This document shows positions 34,684 to 45,745 of a stretch of 64,000 nucleotides of DNA, one piece after another. Position 1 is the stretch's first letter. Each line of letters opens with the position of its first letter. The position numbers were made by a program, and so were the translations under genes. Under the pieces are notes generated by a model. That model was given only the letters and a program-made list of their open reading frames with translations. It was not told the origin of the DNA and made no database searches. This stretch comes from Leguminivora glycinivorella (Eukaryota; Arthropoda; Insecta; Lepidoptera; Tortricidae): positions 11,530,191 through 11,594,190 of the forward strand of contig NC_062972.1 in assembly GCF_023078275.1 (NCBI RefSeq). Direction: 5' to 3'.

Positions 34684-34745
34684 GGATTTCAACCCCCGAC
34701 CTTTGAAATTCATCTATTATTCTTAACCATTCAGCCAAGAAAACC
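34684..34745 (-). repeat. tRNA-like sequence (Ser/Leu-type A box)
   Basis: On the - strand 'TGGCTGAATGGTTAAGA' is a near-consensus A box, and 'GGGGGTTGAAATCC' about 35 nt later is a degraded B box. The acceptor stem does not close. Likely a tRNA pseudogene or the head of a SINE. Confidence 0.45.
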
Positions 34746-35127
34746 TGCTAAAATGACACAAATTTTATATTTATGTTTAACACGCTTTTGGAGTGGCGTA
34801 AGTTAAATAGCAAGCAATTTTAAGTTATCAAAATATTTTTTCTACTCCAGCACTTAAATCTGTCAATTAGATTATTGTCAGCGGTATCCAAATTAACTTC
34901 ATTTGAGTAACGTTAAGAAGCAGTAATCATATGAATATAGGAGTTCTGTTTTTTTTTTTAAAGTAAAACTTCCATTTAAGGGGTTTGTTTTCAATTGCAG
35001 TAATAAGTAGTTTTTTTTAAATAATTAATATTTTGGTTCATAATTTAAATCAAGATGAAAAAATGTACTGAAATGCGTTTTATATATTAGATATTGCAAA
35101 ACAAAGGTAAAAAGCATAATTCTATCA

Positions 35128-35385
35128 TTTGCCGACCGGTCTGGCGCAGTCAGTAGTGACCCTACCCGCTATGCCGCGGTCCCGGGTTCGAATCCCGGTA
35201 AGGGCATTTATTTGTGTGATGAGCACAGGTATTTGTTCCTGAGTCATGGATGTTTTCTATATATATAAGTATTTATATATTATAATATATATATCGTTGT
35301 CTAAGTACCCACAACACAAGCCTTCTTGAGCTTACCGTGGGCCTCACTCAATCTATGTAAGAATGTCCTATAATATTTATTTATT
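35128..35385 (+). repeat. tRNA-derived SINE, near full length
   Basis: Head: A box 'TGGCGCAGTCAGTAGTGACC' and B box 'GGGTTCGAATCCCGG' in tRNA spacing. Body: 'TAAGGGCATTTATTTGTGTG', 'ATGAGCACAGGTATTTGTTC', 'GTCATGGATGTTTTCTATA'. Tail: 'TATCGTTGTCTAAGTACC', 'CCTTCTTGAGCTTACCGTGG' and an ATTT-rich end. It is the best SINE copy in the window and would be transcribed by RNA polymerase III if active. Confidence 0.85.
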
Positions 35386-36003
35386 ATCATATAATTTTTC
35401 ATTCGGAATTGAGAACCGGCTTATTTTCTATTTATCTTGTCTACGGCTTGTTCGGTGTGTGTTTTGTTGGAAATTTGTAAACATTGTCGAAACTATTTTA
35501 GTGTTTTGTAGTTTATTATCGGTCGACATTATTGTGCAAAATCTTAAGTTATTAGTTATTATGAGTGATTCTGATGAATAATGTACTCAACTATAAATCA
35601 AAGCTATATGGCGTTGTTACTGACAGTTTGTTACCTGAAAAGTCGAAGAAAGCGTACATGGAAATTAACCCATTTTATTGGTCTCGGATAGGTATGTATT
35701 TGGCTGTCGTAGAAAAAGTATAGTATACAATCGTAACATTATGAAGGCTAAAAGTCTCGTACCTTACTTAGGCCACTCGGTCTCAACTTTTATAGCCTTC
35801 ATAAAGTTACCATTATATAATATACTATACTTGATCCAGAGGAATTAAACATTTCATTAAATAAAATGTCATGGAGCCTTCGTCGGATGAAAGCAAAAAA
35901 AATTTAGCCGAAGTCGGATGAAAGCAAAATAATATTATATAAATATAATCTGAATTCAAACAACCAATTCGTAGCATTATGCATTATGCCAATACCTATT
36001 AAC
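35386..36003. other. No gene supported
   Basis: A 72-codon + strand frame runs 35363-35581 and ends 'VIMSDSDE'; no homology is apparent. Diverged inverted blocks 'CATTATGAAGGCTAAAAG' / 'TTATAGCCTTCATAAAG' (about 35738-35808), with TATAGTATA / TATACTATA on their outsides, suggest a small unnamed MITE. Confidence 0.4.
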
Positions 36004-36201
36004 CACTGATGTGCCGACGGAAAGTTTCCAAAATTCTGAAATTTTTACTTCGGAAACTTTCCATACTTTTTATGGACATTGTATGGATGGAAACTTTCCA
36101 TTTAATAAAATTAAACTCCCTTTATTTTTCGTGAATGTTTCGTTAATTTTTCAAGAAATTTAAGATTTTTTTGGAAAATTTCCGCAACTTGCACATCACT
36201 A
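36004..36201. mobile_element. hAT-type MITE with 8-bp target duplication
   Basis: TIRs CACTGATGTGC and GCACATCACTA bound a 198-bp element, with the 8-bp duplication CTATTAAC on both sides (35996-36003, 36202-36209). Inside, 'GGAAAGTTTCC' palindromes recur. TIR start and duplication length fit hAT. No ORF. Confidence 0.9.
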
Positions 36202-37127
36202 CTATTAACTCTATAGTTAACCAGGTGTCTCCTGTAATTGGAGGGAGAAATCAATTAATATACACGCTGCGCTGTATATACTTCTCGAAATAGTCCACAT
36301 TTGTTCAGAGACTTTTAAAACCTACTAGTGTTTTTTATTTTAATTATTATATTTTTTATACTCCCGAACTGTTATTCTCCATTTACAGGGTCGTGCATAG
36401 ATCATTAAAACCCTATATAAAAGTCTATTCCCCAAAGCCAGCCTCCGCTGGCTTTCCGCGCATGCGCGTAGTATCGAAAAAACTGAAAAAGCATTGTTTG
36501 GCTCTGTAACCATGGCAATGCATTGTTATAACGATACTGCACGCGGGAAGACTTTGGGCAGCTGAGCTGACAGTGCAAACCTTTGCGTCAAAATACAGGA
36601 AACAGTGTGAATTTCACGAAAGTTATTCTACCTATTAAAAACTAAGTGCATGGTTTTAGAAAAAGTATTTTATGCAACGGTGTTTAACTGAGTTAAAAAA
36701 TACTCATGGCGTCTTAATAACAATTTTCGGCTTTGCCTCAAATTGTTACCCACGCCACTCGTCTTTTTTGACCTCCTTTAAACGCCTGTTACATAAAATA
36801 CTAATTAATTTGTATGAACAAAGTGAAATCTTCGAGAAATACAGCCTACATTTAAGTTAATCGCGTGTGTTACAGAATACAACTGATAATACTAAATATG
36901 CAGAATGGACCTATGTCAGTTTTTGCGTGGTCACGTGTCATTGAAACAATGGGGAACAAAGCTTTGAGGAGGCAGAAAAAATAATTTCGTGCAGAGACTG
37001 ACTATGAAATATTATGTGCATAAAGAACTTTTTAGCACATATTTATTTACTTATATTATCATTATGTATGATGGCTAAAAAAGCTTATAATAATAAAAAA
37101 ACATCTTTTCACCGCCAAGATATCGCG
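36202..37127. other. No gene supported
   Basis: Only a 62-codon frame (36672-36860) without signature. A GC-richer stretch lies near 36430-36480. Confidence 0.35.
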
Positions 37128-37661
37128 TAAAATTAGGAAACGGCTCATCAAAACTTATATCTGGAGCATAATATATGCGGCTGCGAAACGTGGATTCTGA
37201 AGAAAAAGAGAATAAACGGCATAGCCGCATTTGAAATGTTGTTAGAGAAGAATGGAGAAAATCAGTAGGTACAGTAATTGAAGAATCATGTAGGGAGGTA
37301 TTTCTGTCTTTCAAAATTTGGTATAAGGTTAATTAGAAATTTGCAAGATCACATGAATCCTTCAACAAGCTGTCTGACTCCTTTGACAACAGTTGATACT
37401 TGATATGAATATACTAATTAAGGAAATATAGAACAGAACTTTATTTTGTGCAAAATAATTGGTCACTTGATACGACATGATACCTTCTTTAAAAATATCC
37501 TAGAAGGAAAGGTGAAAGGAAGAAGAGGGCGCGGAAGACCCAGGAGGAGTTTTGTTGACCAGCTCAAGGAGAAGGCCGGTGTCATGCCGTATCAAGAACT
37601 AAAGAGGAAAGCGGATAATAGGGAAATATGGCGTATACTCCACCGACAAGAGCTACATTAG
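37128..37661 (+). pseudogene. Decayed LINE polymerase C-terminus
   Basis: In pieces: 'RKRLIKTYIWSIIYAAAKRG' (37129-37188, stops follow), 'INGIAAFEML', then the open part 37446-37661 with 'GHLIRHDTFFKNILEGKVKG' and 'RRGRGRPRRSFVDQLKEKAG'. This order (IWS..Y...., AFEM, H..R......EGKV.G.RGRGRPR) is the standard C-terminus of a class of insect non-LTR retrotransposon polymerases. Several stops and frame changes make it non-functional. Confidence 0.8.
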
Positions 37662-37799
37662 CTCTTAAATAAGAAGAAGATGTATGATAATATTAATTTT
37701 ACAGTTAATAATAAGAATCACAAGTATAAACAAAGAAAAACTTCCGAATATCGTAACGATACAAATGCTGAAGCGCATGTGCACAAGTCTGACTAAACA

Positions 37800-37975
37800 A
37801 GCAAAAGTCCGCTTTCCGCCAAATAGGCAGCGGCCGCAGTCGCTCCTCGGGACCGCGGCCGTCCGCACGTAGCGCCGCTACGCCCCTCGCTACGAACTTC
37901 GCAGGCGCTACGAGTGCTACGACATGTCGCACTAATGTGAACTTTCCCGCGCTACGCTGCGATGTGACTTGAATG
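37800..37975. other. GC-rich repeat-like block
   Basis: Multiple GCGCTACG/CGCTACGA motifs ('GCCGCTACGCCCCTCGCTAC'). Likely part of a decayed MITE; frames over it are shadows. Confidence 0.35.
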
Positions 37976-38092
37976 ATGTTGTTGGGAAAACTTTTGTTCT
38001 GTATACACTTCGGACTTGTCTTCCATGTTGTGATTTGTTACAAAGATACCGCCGGTAAGTGTTTTGAATAGAAAGGTTTCGGAGCTTATTTT

Positions 38093-38318
38093 TAACCCCC
38101 GACGCAAAAACGACGGGGTGTTTGACGTGTCTGTCTGTCTGTCTGTTTATCTGACTGGCTGTGTGTGTGTCTGTCTGTGGCATCGTAGCTCCCAGACGGC
38201 TGAACCGATTTCGATTTAGTTTTTTTTGTTTGAGAGCTGAGTTAGTCGGGAGTGTTCTTAGCCATGTTTTATGAAAATCGGTCCACTATGTCGCGGTCGG
38301 GAGTTTTTTTTAAATTTA
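38093..38318 (+). repeat. Repeat family D ('AACCCCCGACGCAAAAACGA'), copy 1
   Basis: Starts 'TAACCCCCGACGCAAAAACG', has a CTGT-rich microsatellite, then 'ATCGTAGCTCCCAGACGGCT' and 'GTCGCGGTCGGGAG'. A copy in the opposite orientation lies at 40562-40806. A very common lepidopteran dispersed repeat; class not certain. Confidence 0.8.
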
Positions 38319-39090
38319 ATTTTGTGGTTAGGTTATTGTTTATGAAGAAAGCTCTAAAATGGAAGCCATAAATATTTATATACTTATCACAATATCTCTG
38401 AGTTCGACCCTCTACATTAAGAAACCTGAACTAAATTTAGAACTTGTTCAAATTTACAAGTGGGTTTCCTCTTCCTTGCCCTTATGACCTAGTTACTGGA
38501 AATAGGATAGCATAATAAACACTTAGAATTTCAATAGCCAGGAAGTCAATTGTTTGACTTGTTAACGTTGATTTAATATTTAATCGTAAATTTACTTACT
38601 CTGTTTGCGCAAAATAAATGAAAAATATACCTTAAATACTTGTTTTAAAGCCGCTGACTACAGGATCGACGGTTAAATATTAAGGTGCTACATATTTTGT
38701 ATACATGTTAGTATGTAATAATAAAAAATGTTAAAGTATCAGAGAGACAGGTACTCATTAATTTTCAATGTAATTATTTTAATTTGTATGATAATAAAAA
38801 TGTACGTTATTATTAGAACTAATTATTAATTGCATCTATCACGTGAAAATTAATGACATATTTCCATGAAAATATGTCATTCATGTGACATTTTTAAAGA
38901 TACTCTCACAATTTTTTTTTTATCGATACATTCAATACATAGTTACCTATATCAGACGTAATTACTAGCACGGTGATGGTTATCGCCGCCTTTTAAGGCT
39001 TGGGTTAAAAAGTGTCATTTTATTTTTCGATGATAACCGTGTCTATAATTACCTGCAGCCTGAAATACAGACTACGGGCTTAGCGGGCCG
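38319..39090. other. Nothing recognised apart from a weak inverted repeat
   Basis: 'CACGGTGATGGTTATCG' (38970-38986) and 'CGATGATAACCGTG' (39028-39041) are loosely inverted. The rest is AT-rich. Confidence 0.35.
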
Positions 39091-39339
39091 CACTGAGAGA
39101 AATTTGCATTGTGATTTTAACAAGTTCGACTTGTTGCGGTTTATCCGTTTGAATCAGCCAAACGTATATTTAAAACAATATGTGTCAGGTTGTTTTTATG
39201 AAATCGACTTGTTGATTCAAATATATTGCCGATTCAAATGACAAGTAGCTTGTTGTTTGAACCAAAGAGCACGTAGGCGCTATTTTAACCAAAAAACTTG
39301 TTGAACGAACATAAAAACTGTTTGTATTTTCTCTCAGTG
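39091..39339. mobile_element. MITE with CACTGAGAGAAA termini
   Basis: CACTGAGAGAAA (39091-39102) and its complement at 39328-39339 bound 249 bp with internal 'AACAAGTTCGACTTGTTG' type palindromes. The flanks (CCG/CGG) do not give a clear duplication. Confidence 0.7.
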
Positions 39340-39349
39340 CGGGATCCGT

Positions 39350-39535
39350 AGTAACACATTTTTTTATTGTAGTCGTAGACGTTTTAAAGAGACCGAGGTC
39401 ATATTTATCTGGGAACACAGATGGTGGGAGAGCATTCCATTCCTTAGCAGTCCGCATCACAAACGATGAAGCAAATTGTTCCACATCCGTCACATTAAAC
39501 TGTCTTGGACGGGAGCTTTTACCGGGCGTCACGTA
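39350..39535 (-). pseudogene. LINE C-terminal remnant (RTA..WN.LP motif)
   Basis: The - strand frame reads 'GKSSRPRQFNVTDVEQFASS', 'FVMRTAKEWNALPPSVFPDK' and 'YDLGLFKTSTTT'. The pattern F..R....WN.LP..VFP..Y.L..FK is the usual end of Jockey/CR1-like polymerases. It abuts the MITE at 39339, whose sequence extends the frame artificially. Confidence 0.8.
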
Positions 39536-39540
39536 TTATT

Positions 39541-40560
39541 AACAAAAAAGAGTACCTTCGCGGAACCTTGTACAGTCAACATCAAAAGTAACGGATGAAA
39601 CAACTCACCAAAAGTATCTGACATCCTGAATAACTTTTCTAAATACACACGGTGTAACAGCGTATTCCTCATCATATTAGAAGATTAAAATGTGATATAT
39701 ACTATTCTGGATTTCGTCTACTTTCAGAGTTATAAGCATTAAAAAAATTACAATTACTTATTATTTCCCAGAACAAAACGCTTTTCTGATAGCGATGATG
39801 CCGTTATTGGACATAATCTAACTATCCTCGTTGATAGATATTAAAAAATAACTAGTGATTCATTGCAAAAAAGTTTTTTTTAATTGTAAATATTTTATTT
39901 TAAGTGCCAGTGACAAACAATAACAACATTTACTCTTTATGTGAAAATACATCCAATGTAAGTAAAAAAAAATTACACAATAATTTTTATTTGGCGAAAT
40001 TTGCTTGACGTCATAATATATAACATTTTATCTTTATTTTGCACTCAGAAATGCGAAGTTAAAATCTTTCGGTTTCGGATATAAATAATATACTTACACG
40101 GTGTGATAAATGCAGTTATAAGTATAATTTTTCTAAATATTCTATATGTACTCATATTTTGTAGACGCAAATCTGATTTGGTTAGCAGATATAATATGTA
40201 GAATGGTAAGTAACTACTTTTGAAGCGATGTTTAATCCGCTATTTTTGATACTGACTCTTTTTTTGTACTGTGAAGGTGTCAATTGGCTAAAAAAATGAA
40301 AGTTTTAACTAAGTTTAATTTTATCATTTTGCTATCGCATTTTTGAACTCAGGGTTCAAAAGTAAGGGGGTGGCTCATTGGTTTACTGGAAGTATTTAAG
40401 AGTATTGAAGATATAAAATCTGCAATACCCCATATTTATTTTAAAACACCTATCCACCAATATACCCCACGATAGGGTTAAATCAAATATATCATATAAT
40501 AGCTCCACCCTAAAAAACATCTGGTTTGTATTGAACCAGTTTAATTACGTAATATATTTT
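39541..40560. other. No gene recognised
   Basis: AT-rich DNA with no supported frame or repeat family. Confidence 0.4.
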
Positions 40561-40561
40561 G

Positions 40562-40806
40562 AAAAAAACCCCGACCGCGACCTAGTGGGCCGATTTTCAT
40601 GAAACATGGCTAAGAACACTCCCGACTAACTCAGCTTTCAGACAAAAAAAACTAAATCAAAATCGGTTCATCCGTTCGAGAGCTACGATGCCACAGACAG
40701 ACACACACACAGACAGACAGACAAACAGATAGACAGACAGACAGACATACACACAGACAGACACGTCAAACTTATAACACCCCTTCGTTTTTGCGTCGGG
40801 GGTTAA
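40562..40806 (-). repeat. Family D, copy 2 (inverted relative to copy 1)
   Basis: 'CCCCGACCGCGACCTAGTGG', an ACAG-rich microsatellite (40690-40765) and 'CGTTTTTGCGTCGGGGGTTA' are the reverse complement of 38093-38318. Confidence 0.8.
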
Positions 40807-40867
40807 AAAAGGTTTCTTATTTGAGTCGAACCCTAAAAATGGTCCCTTGAAGCGTATACTTTCCTTA

Positions 40868-40985
40868 GGGCCACTTGCAACAACGAATATGGAGGGTTAA
40901 CCCGAGGGTTAACCCACAATTTTATATGGAATTTGACAGATGACAGCCCACTAACCCTGAGTTAAGTGGTTGGTGCAAGTGCGCA
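40868..40985. mobile_element. PIF/Harbinger-like MITE, TTA target duplication
   Basis: TIRs GGGCCACTTGCA and TGCAAGTGCGC(A), flanked by TTA on both sides (40865-40867, 40986-40988). Interior repeats of GGGTTAACCC. TTA duplication and GG-start fit a Tourist-like element. Confidence 0.85.
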
Positions 40986-41384
40986 TTAGATAGTCAACCA
41001 GGATCTAAACATTATTAATAGGTACGATTTTAAGACTAACTCATGAGACTAGCAATCATTTCAGCAAGTATTTAAGTATGTCAGAACATTTTATTTAAAG
41101 AACACTTTTAGTTAACTCAATAAGCTTTAGACAGGCAACGCTGCTTGTGTAGGCGTAAGAAATAATTTCATCCCTTTTATGAGATCCTACTGAAATATTC
41201 CCATTGCAAGGTTTAAAGTATTTCGTTTGTAAACTATTATAAGTAAGTTTTCATGAGAATAATATATGATTAAGCTACTTCGCTGTTTTTAGAGCTCCGT
41301 ACCTCTAAGGGAAAAAATGATACCATTTTTGCTATTTTTTTATAAGACTTTGTCGTTCGCCCATGCAGTGTTCTTACAATACTT

Positions 41385-41535
41385 AACCAACGTCACAATC
41401 GCCTGCGCTTTGTAAGCGTATCGTAGCTAACTCCCCTTATCGCTTTTCTGTAGCAGTGCGACAGAGACAGAGTGCGTTTCGATCGTCACGTAGCGTCAAC
41501 GATTGTCACTTCGGCTAGGCCGGCAGACCTCTCGG
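41385..41535 (+). repeat. Family G repeat, copy 2
   Basis: 'CGTATCGTAGCTAACTCC', 'CAGTGCGACAGAGACAGAG' and 'CAACGATTGTCACTTCGGCT' align with 53000-53118. Confidence 0.6.
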
Positions 41536-42529
41536 GACCGCCTAGAGGTGACACTGTCGTGTTGCTTCTGACAGATTGGCCGTGGCACGTTGAGGCAGCT
41601 GCATCAATGGTAGACTCGGAGAGTGCTCTTTAAACAAACTTTGCCACCGAGTAAACCACACCAACACGTACAAAATACTGACTATAAAGCATCAAATTAA
41701 AACAAATCCATCTATCTATTCAAAATCATCAAAGATAAATTCTACCAGCCCACTTAAGACAGCCACTTAAAATTTTTATTACTTTGCACTCTTGTGGATA
41801 ACATGCAACTTTGCTATCTGTTTTCGAAGTCAACAAAGTCTTTGCCATTTGGTGTGATAAAAAGTACTAGTATATCGTTATCTGAGTACTCGCATCACAA
41901 TACTTCATGTGCTCTACTGTGTCAGTTTGTGTAAAAATGTCATTTTTTTTTTATTGAATGGAGGAATGGTCTTTATAATAATATATCTTTGATACTGTGA
42001 AAAATTCTTATTTAATACCACAATCAATAAAGCTCTGCATATCGAATCTCAAGAATGTACATATTTTTTTTATTATATGTGACTAAAACCACCATTCGAT
42101 CCAAAAGCAGCCAGATAAAAAAATGTATGAAAAGTTTCCGCGAATATAACCCGATAGGTATATCTTGAATAAACCCGCATGTAAAAATTCAATGCATCAA
42201 CAAGTAAACTATTTGTAGAAATGTGTATTCAAATTGGCATTCAGTAAAGTTCGTTAAAAAATTTTATTTCCTGTTTATTACATGTTGCCTTTTATCATCT
42301 ATAGGTACATTTAAATAAAATAATTAATGATTTTAAATAATGCATACATTTAAATAAAATTTATAAAACTTACTTAACTATGAAATATACTTATATCTAA
42401 AAAATGACCCCGTATGTAAACTTAACTATACGAGTAAGTATGTTAACAATAATCTATTCCAAATTATGCAATGGTTTTAAAGATTAATATCAACTGCAGT
42501 CTGCAGTTGCATTACTGCCGCGGCGTTGA
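41536..42529. other. No gene; possible SINE-tail scrap
   Basis: At 41870-41935 'TATCGTTATCTGAGTACTCG' resembles a SINE tail. Otherwise AT-rich with nothing recognised. Confidence 0.35.
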
Positions 42530-42785
42530 TACCTCAGCGCTGATTCAAGGGCCAATACGTACAGTCACGAATGTATTCACAAAAGGGTAGGTAGAGCATA
42601 TGAGACTGCTGAGGCCACTTTTGGAAATTAAGGCGTTTGAAAGAAAACGAAATTGTGACATTACACTGCACACTGACAGGTTGCAGCCCATCGCCCACAC
42701 AACAATGGAACCTGTATCCCACTGCCAACTTCTAGCCTCTAGGACACCCATGCTGTGAATGGAGGTGGTGAAATTTCAGTCAATA
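42530..42785 (-). repeat. Retroelement tail family E, copy 1
   Basis: Reverse complement: 'TTCACCACCTCCATTCACAG', 'GGATACAGGTTCCATTGTTG', 'TGTCACAATTTCGTTTTCTT' and 'ATATGCTCTACCTACCC'. It matches 45150-45420 at lower identity; two overlapping - strand frames are shadows. Confidence 0.6.
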
Positions 42786-44425
42786 TTCTCAAAGTATAAA
42801 GAACTACGGATTGAATTTAGCTAATCCTGACAATAATCCGGCGGTGCACGCCACTTATTTTATCAAACAAATGTAGTAACATGACGATAATAATACTTAG
42901 GGCGGCATGATGTACCATATGAGGTACAAGACCTTACAGCCCAAAGAATCTGAAACTTTCTGGATTTAACGGGAATAAGTAAGGATATTTAATCACAAAG
43001 AGCCGTCACAAAAAATCACTGCTGGTCGACGTGACGCAGAAAGGCCCACAATACACCCAATAATAATAGTAATGCCAGTGCGGTAGCCAGTCAAATAACG
43101 TTTTAAGTACGACTGGCTAAACTAAACATGTAGATATTTTTCATATATTATATTACCTGCATAGCAGCAACGCGCAACGTTGGTTTTACATTAGGAAATT
43201 GAAAATGGTTAAAATTTACAAGTTTTCCTTTTGCAACAAACACAGTTTATCACAAGACCTGTAACAAATACATTTTGTTTTATTGTAAAAGCCATGTTTA
43301 AACATATATTATTATTGTTTATAGTAAATAGGATCTCGAAAAAAAACGGTTGATGTCTGAAATGTAGGAAGTATAAAAAACTGTATAAAAAAATCCAAGT
43401 TATCACCCACCAATTTCAAACATAACATTAATGAGACGAAGACATTTATTATTTAACAGCTTGTTTGCGCACCATGTACAAATTTAGATTATTTCCGAAT
43501 ATTAAATAATTTCAACAAAAAATTTGATACTTAATTAGAATTGTAAACAACAAGACGTACCAGACGTATACATTTTTGTTCTGACTGACTCAATTAGTGT
43601 ACATATTATATAAATATATATCAACGTATTTTTATGGCTTTTGAAGTATGTTATTACCTGGCGATGGTCCTAATAAACGTAGGTGTAATTGAAATTAGAA
43701 AAACGTCTTCATACAACTAAAAGAAAATAAAGGAAAGACTATAATAATAACATTCAGGCTCTGGATCACAACAATCTTACTCGCACAAAATGCTTCTAGA
43801 ACATTCTAAAATTTCTATAACAACCTAAACACCATCCATCTCTTCTTCTTGCTTTTAAAGTTTAACTTCATTCATACTTTTACCGTTTCAAGCATTTGTC
43901 ATCCTTATACATAGAACTCCCGCTTCAACATAATAAAAGGCATTTAAACACGAGTGTCAGTAGGTAAATTAAACCAAGTGAGTTTCATGCAATGCTCGTT
44001 TGGGTTATCAGATAGTTAAATAGGTACACTGATCTACTTACAAATTATAAAAGCTCTATGTAGTGTATTCAGGAACCGCATGATTACGTATTATTACTAT
44101 AGTAAAACAAAATAACATTTTTTAATTTTTTTTTCAATCTTTTTCATCGAATAATCCAAACGTATCGTGATATAAAAAAAAAAGAATTCGTATACCTTGC
44201 AAAAATGAATCAAATTGAATTCTCCGGTCGGCGTGCTAACAAATTTCATGCCATTTGTAACCGTTTATACTACGTCCCATTTTATGAAGATATTCTACAA
44301 TCTCTACATACCTACATATATTCTCTAAAAACAGATTGCAGTTATTTTATATCATCTCCGTATCCGTTCATGTCATCTCGGACACAGGTAACTAAAATAT
44401 GCTATTGATGCATTCAATATAATAC
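42786..44425. other. No gene supported
   Basis: AT-rich. Frames at 43209-43406 (-) and 44205-44408 (+) are 65-67 codons with no features. Confidence 0.35.
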
Positions 44426-44429
44426 CTAA

Positions 44430-44815
44430 TATCTGGGCGACCGAGCTTCGCTCGGTTCTATTTTATTATATCACGTCTTTAGATTTAAAAAAAAACTCTT
44501 ATAAATACAAAAAAAAATACTTTATTTCTGGACTGGATTCGAAACCCACACCTGCGATGTGCTTGCGAACATTAGATCGACCTCTTACGACTGAGCTTCG
44601 CCTAGTCGATGCGCGGTCGGCGACATGAACGACCATATTTTGCGTTTACTAATGCGAAATAAAAACGAATGAAAACTCGAAAATTTGCGTTTTCTGGGAT
44701 CTAAGGCTAAGCTAGATCGATTTTTCATCCCCGAAAACCCCCACATAACAGATTTCAGCGAAATCGTTAGAGCGGTTTCCGAGATCGTGGGTATTTAATT
44801 ATATAAATAAAAAAA
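44430..44815 (-). repeat. Repeat with tRNA-like module ('CGAGCTTCGCTCGG')
   Basis: Contains 'GGGCGACCGAGCTTCGCTCG' at its left, a - strand tRNA-like block (A box 'AAGCTCAGTCGTAAGAGG', B box 'GGGTTTCGAATCC', then T-rich) at 44527-44605, and 'CGAAATCGTTAGAGCGGTTT' near its right. Members of this type are common in Lepidoptera; the class is uncertain. Confidence 0.55.
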
Positions 44816-44940
44816 TACGTAGTAACTGTAACTAACTGAAATATATTTTATCTTTAAACCAGCCGGATATCACATGACGGAAGTAATTGTGGCGCTTGTC
44901 ATCTTGTGATTATATCGCTAACAAATGTCAATGCAAAAAT

Positions 44941-45745
44941 GAAGGCATGTTTACAAAAACAACATAACTAAAATTTTTTGCGAATTTGAGTTATTGGTAT
45001 CATAGCATTCGTCTAAGCAGGATCTACAACTTTACTTTACTTCTGCTGAAGATAGTGTCCAACAATGACCCCAATTGTCGAAAATCAGACCCCAAAAATA
45101 TACCCATTTAAAAAAAAACTACATATCTACATTGCGGATGTGAGGATTAAAATAATTCCACTAGTTAACTACCTGCCTGTGTGGTGACGGGTTAAGAATT
45201 TCACCACCCCCTTTCATTTCGTGGGTGTCGTAGAAGGCGACTATGGGATATGGGTTAAATTGTGGCGTAGGCGAGAGCTTGGCAACCTGTCACTGCAATG
45301 TCACAGTTTCGTTTTCTTTCAATCCCTTATTTGGCAAGAGTGGCACTGAAGCTTTAGTAGTTTCATGTGTTCTGCCTACCCCTTTATGGGATACAGGCGT
45401 GATTGTATGTATGTATGTAGTTAACTAAGATAAACTTGTACCTCTCTCATATAATACAAAATATAATTTCTATAGAAACTTGTTTTGTTTTCTTACAAAA
45501 AGAACATGTTTAACAAAATTTTACAAAAACAGCATAAGTGACGAACTTATTTTTAATTCTTTTTCCAAAAATATTGGTCTTTGAAATGTGTAATCGTATA
45601 TTTCGGAACTATTGGCCTCTCAATAAAATCACTTATACAAGGTTTCTCTCCAATAACTATTATATAAGAAGACATTTTTTTTAGTTTTCTGTAAATTCAT
45701 GTCTCGTGTTGTTATTACCTATGTTGTTTTTGTAAACATGCCTTC
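44941..45745. mobile_element. 805-bp element with 26-bp perfect TIRs
   Basis: GAAGGCATGTTTACAAAAAC + AACATA at 44941-44966 is exactly inverted at 45720-45745. No transposase is encoded. A retroelement tail (45120-45420) is nested inside. A clear target duplication is not visible, so the superfamily is open. Confidence 0.8.
45120..45420 (+). repeat. Retroelement tail family E, copy 2, nested
   Basis: 'GTGGGTGTCGTAGAAGGCGA', 'GGTTAAATTGTGGCGTAGGC', 'ACCTGTCACTGCAATGTCAC', 'CTACCCCTTTATGGGATACA' and a (GTAT)n tail. This is a familiar lepidopteran retroposon 3' end. GTTAACTA flanks it (about 45165-45172 and 45419-45426), which may be a target duplication. Confidence 0.75.

Noticed and set aside
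35128..35205. Functional tRNA gene
   Set aside because: A and B boxes are good, but the acceptor stem does not close, and the sequence runs directly into the SINE body shared with 24769-25026.
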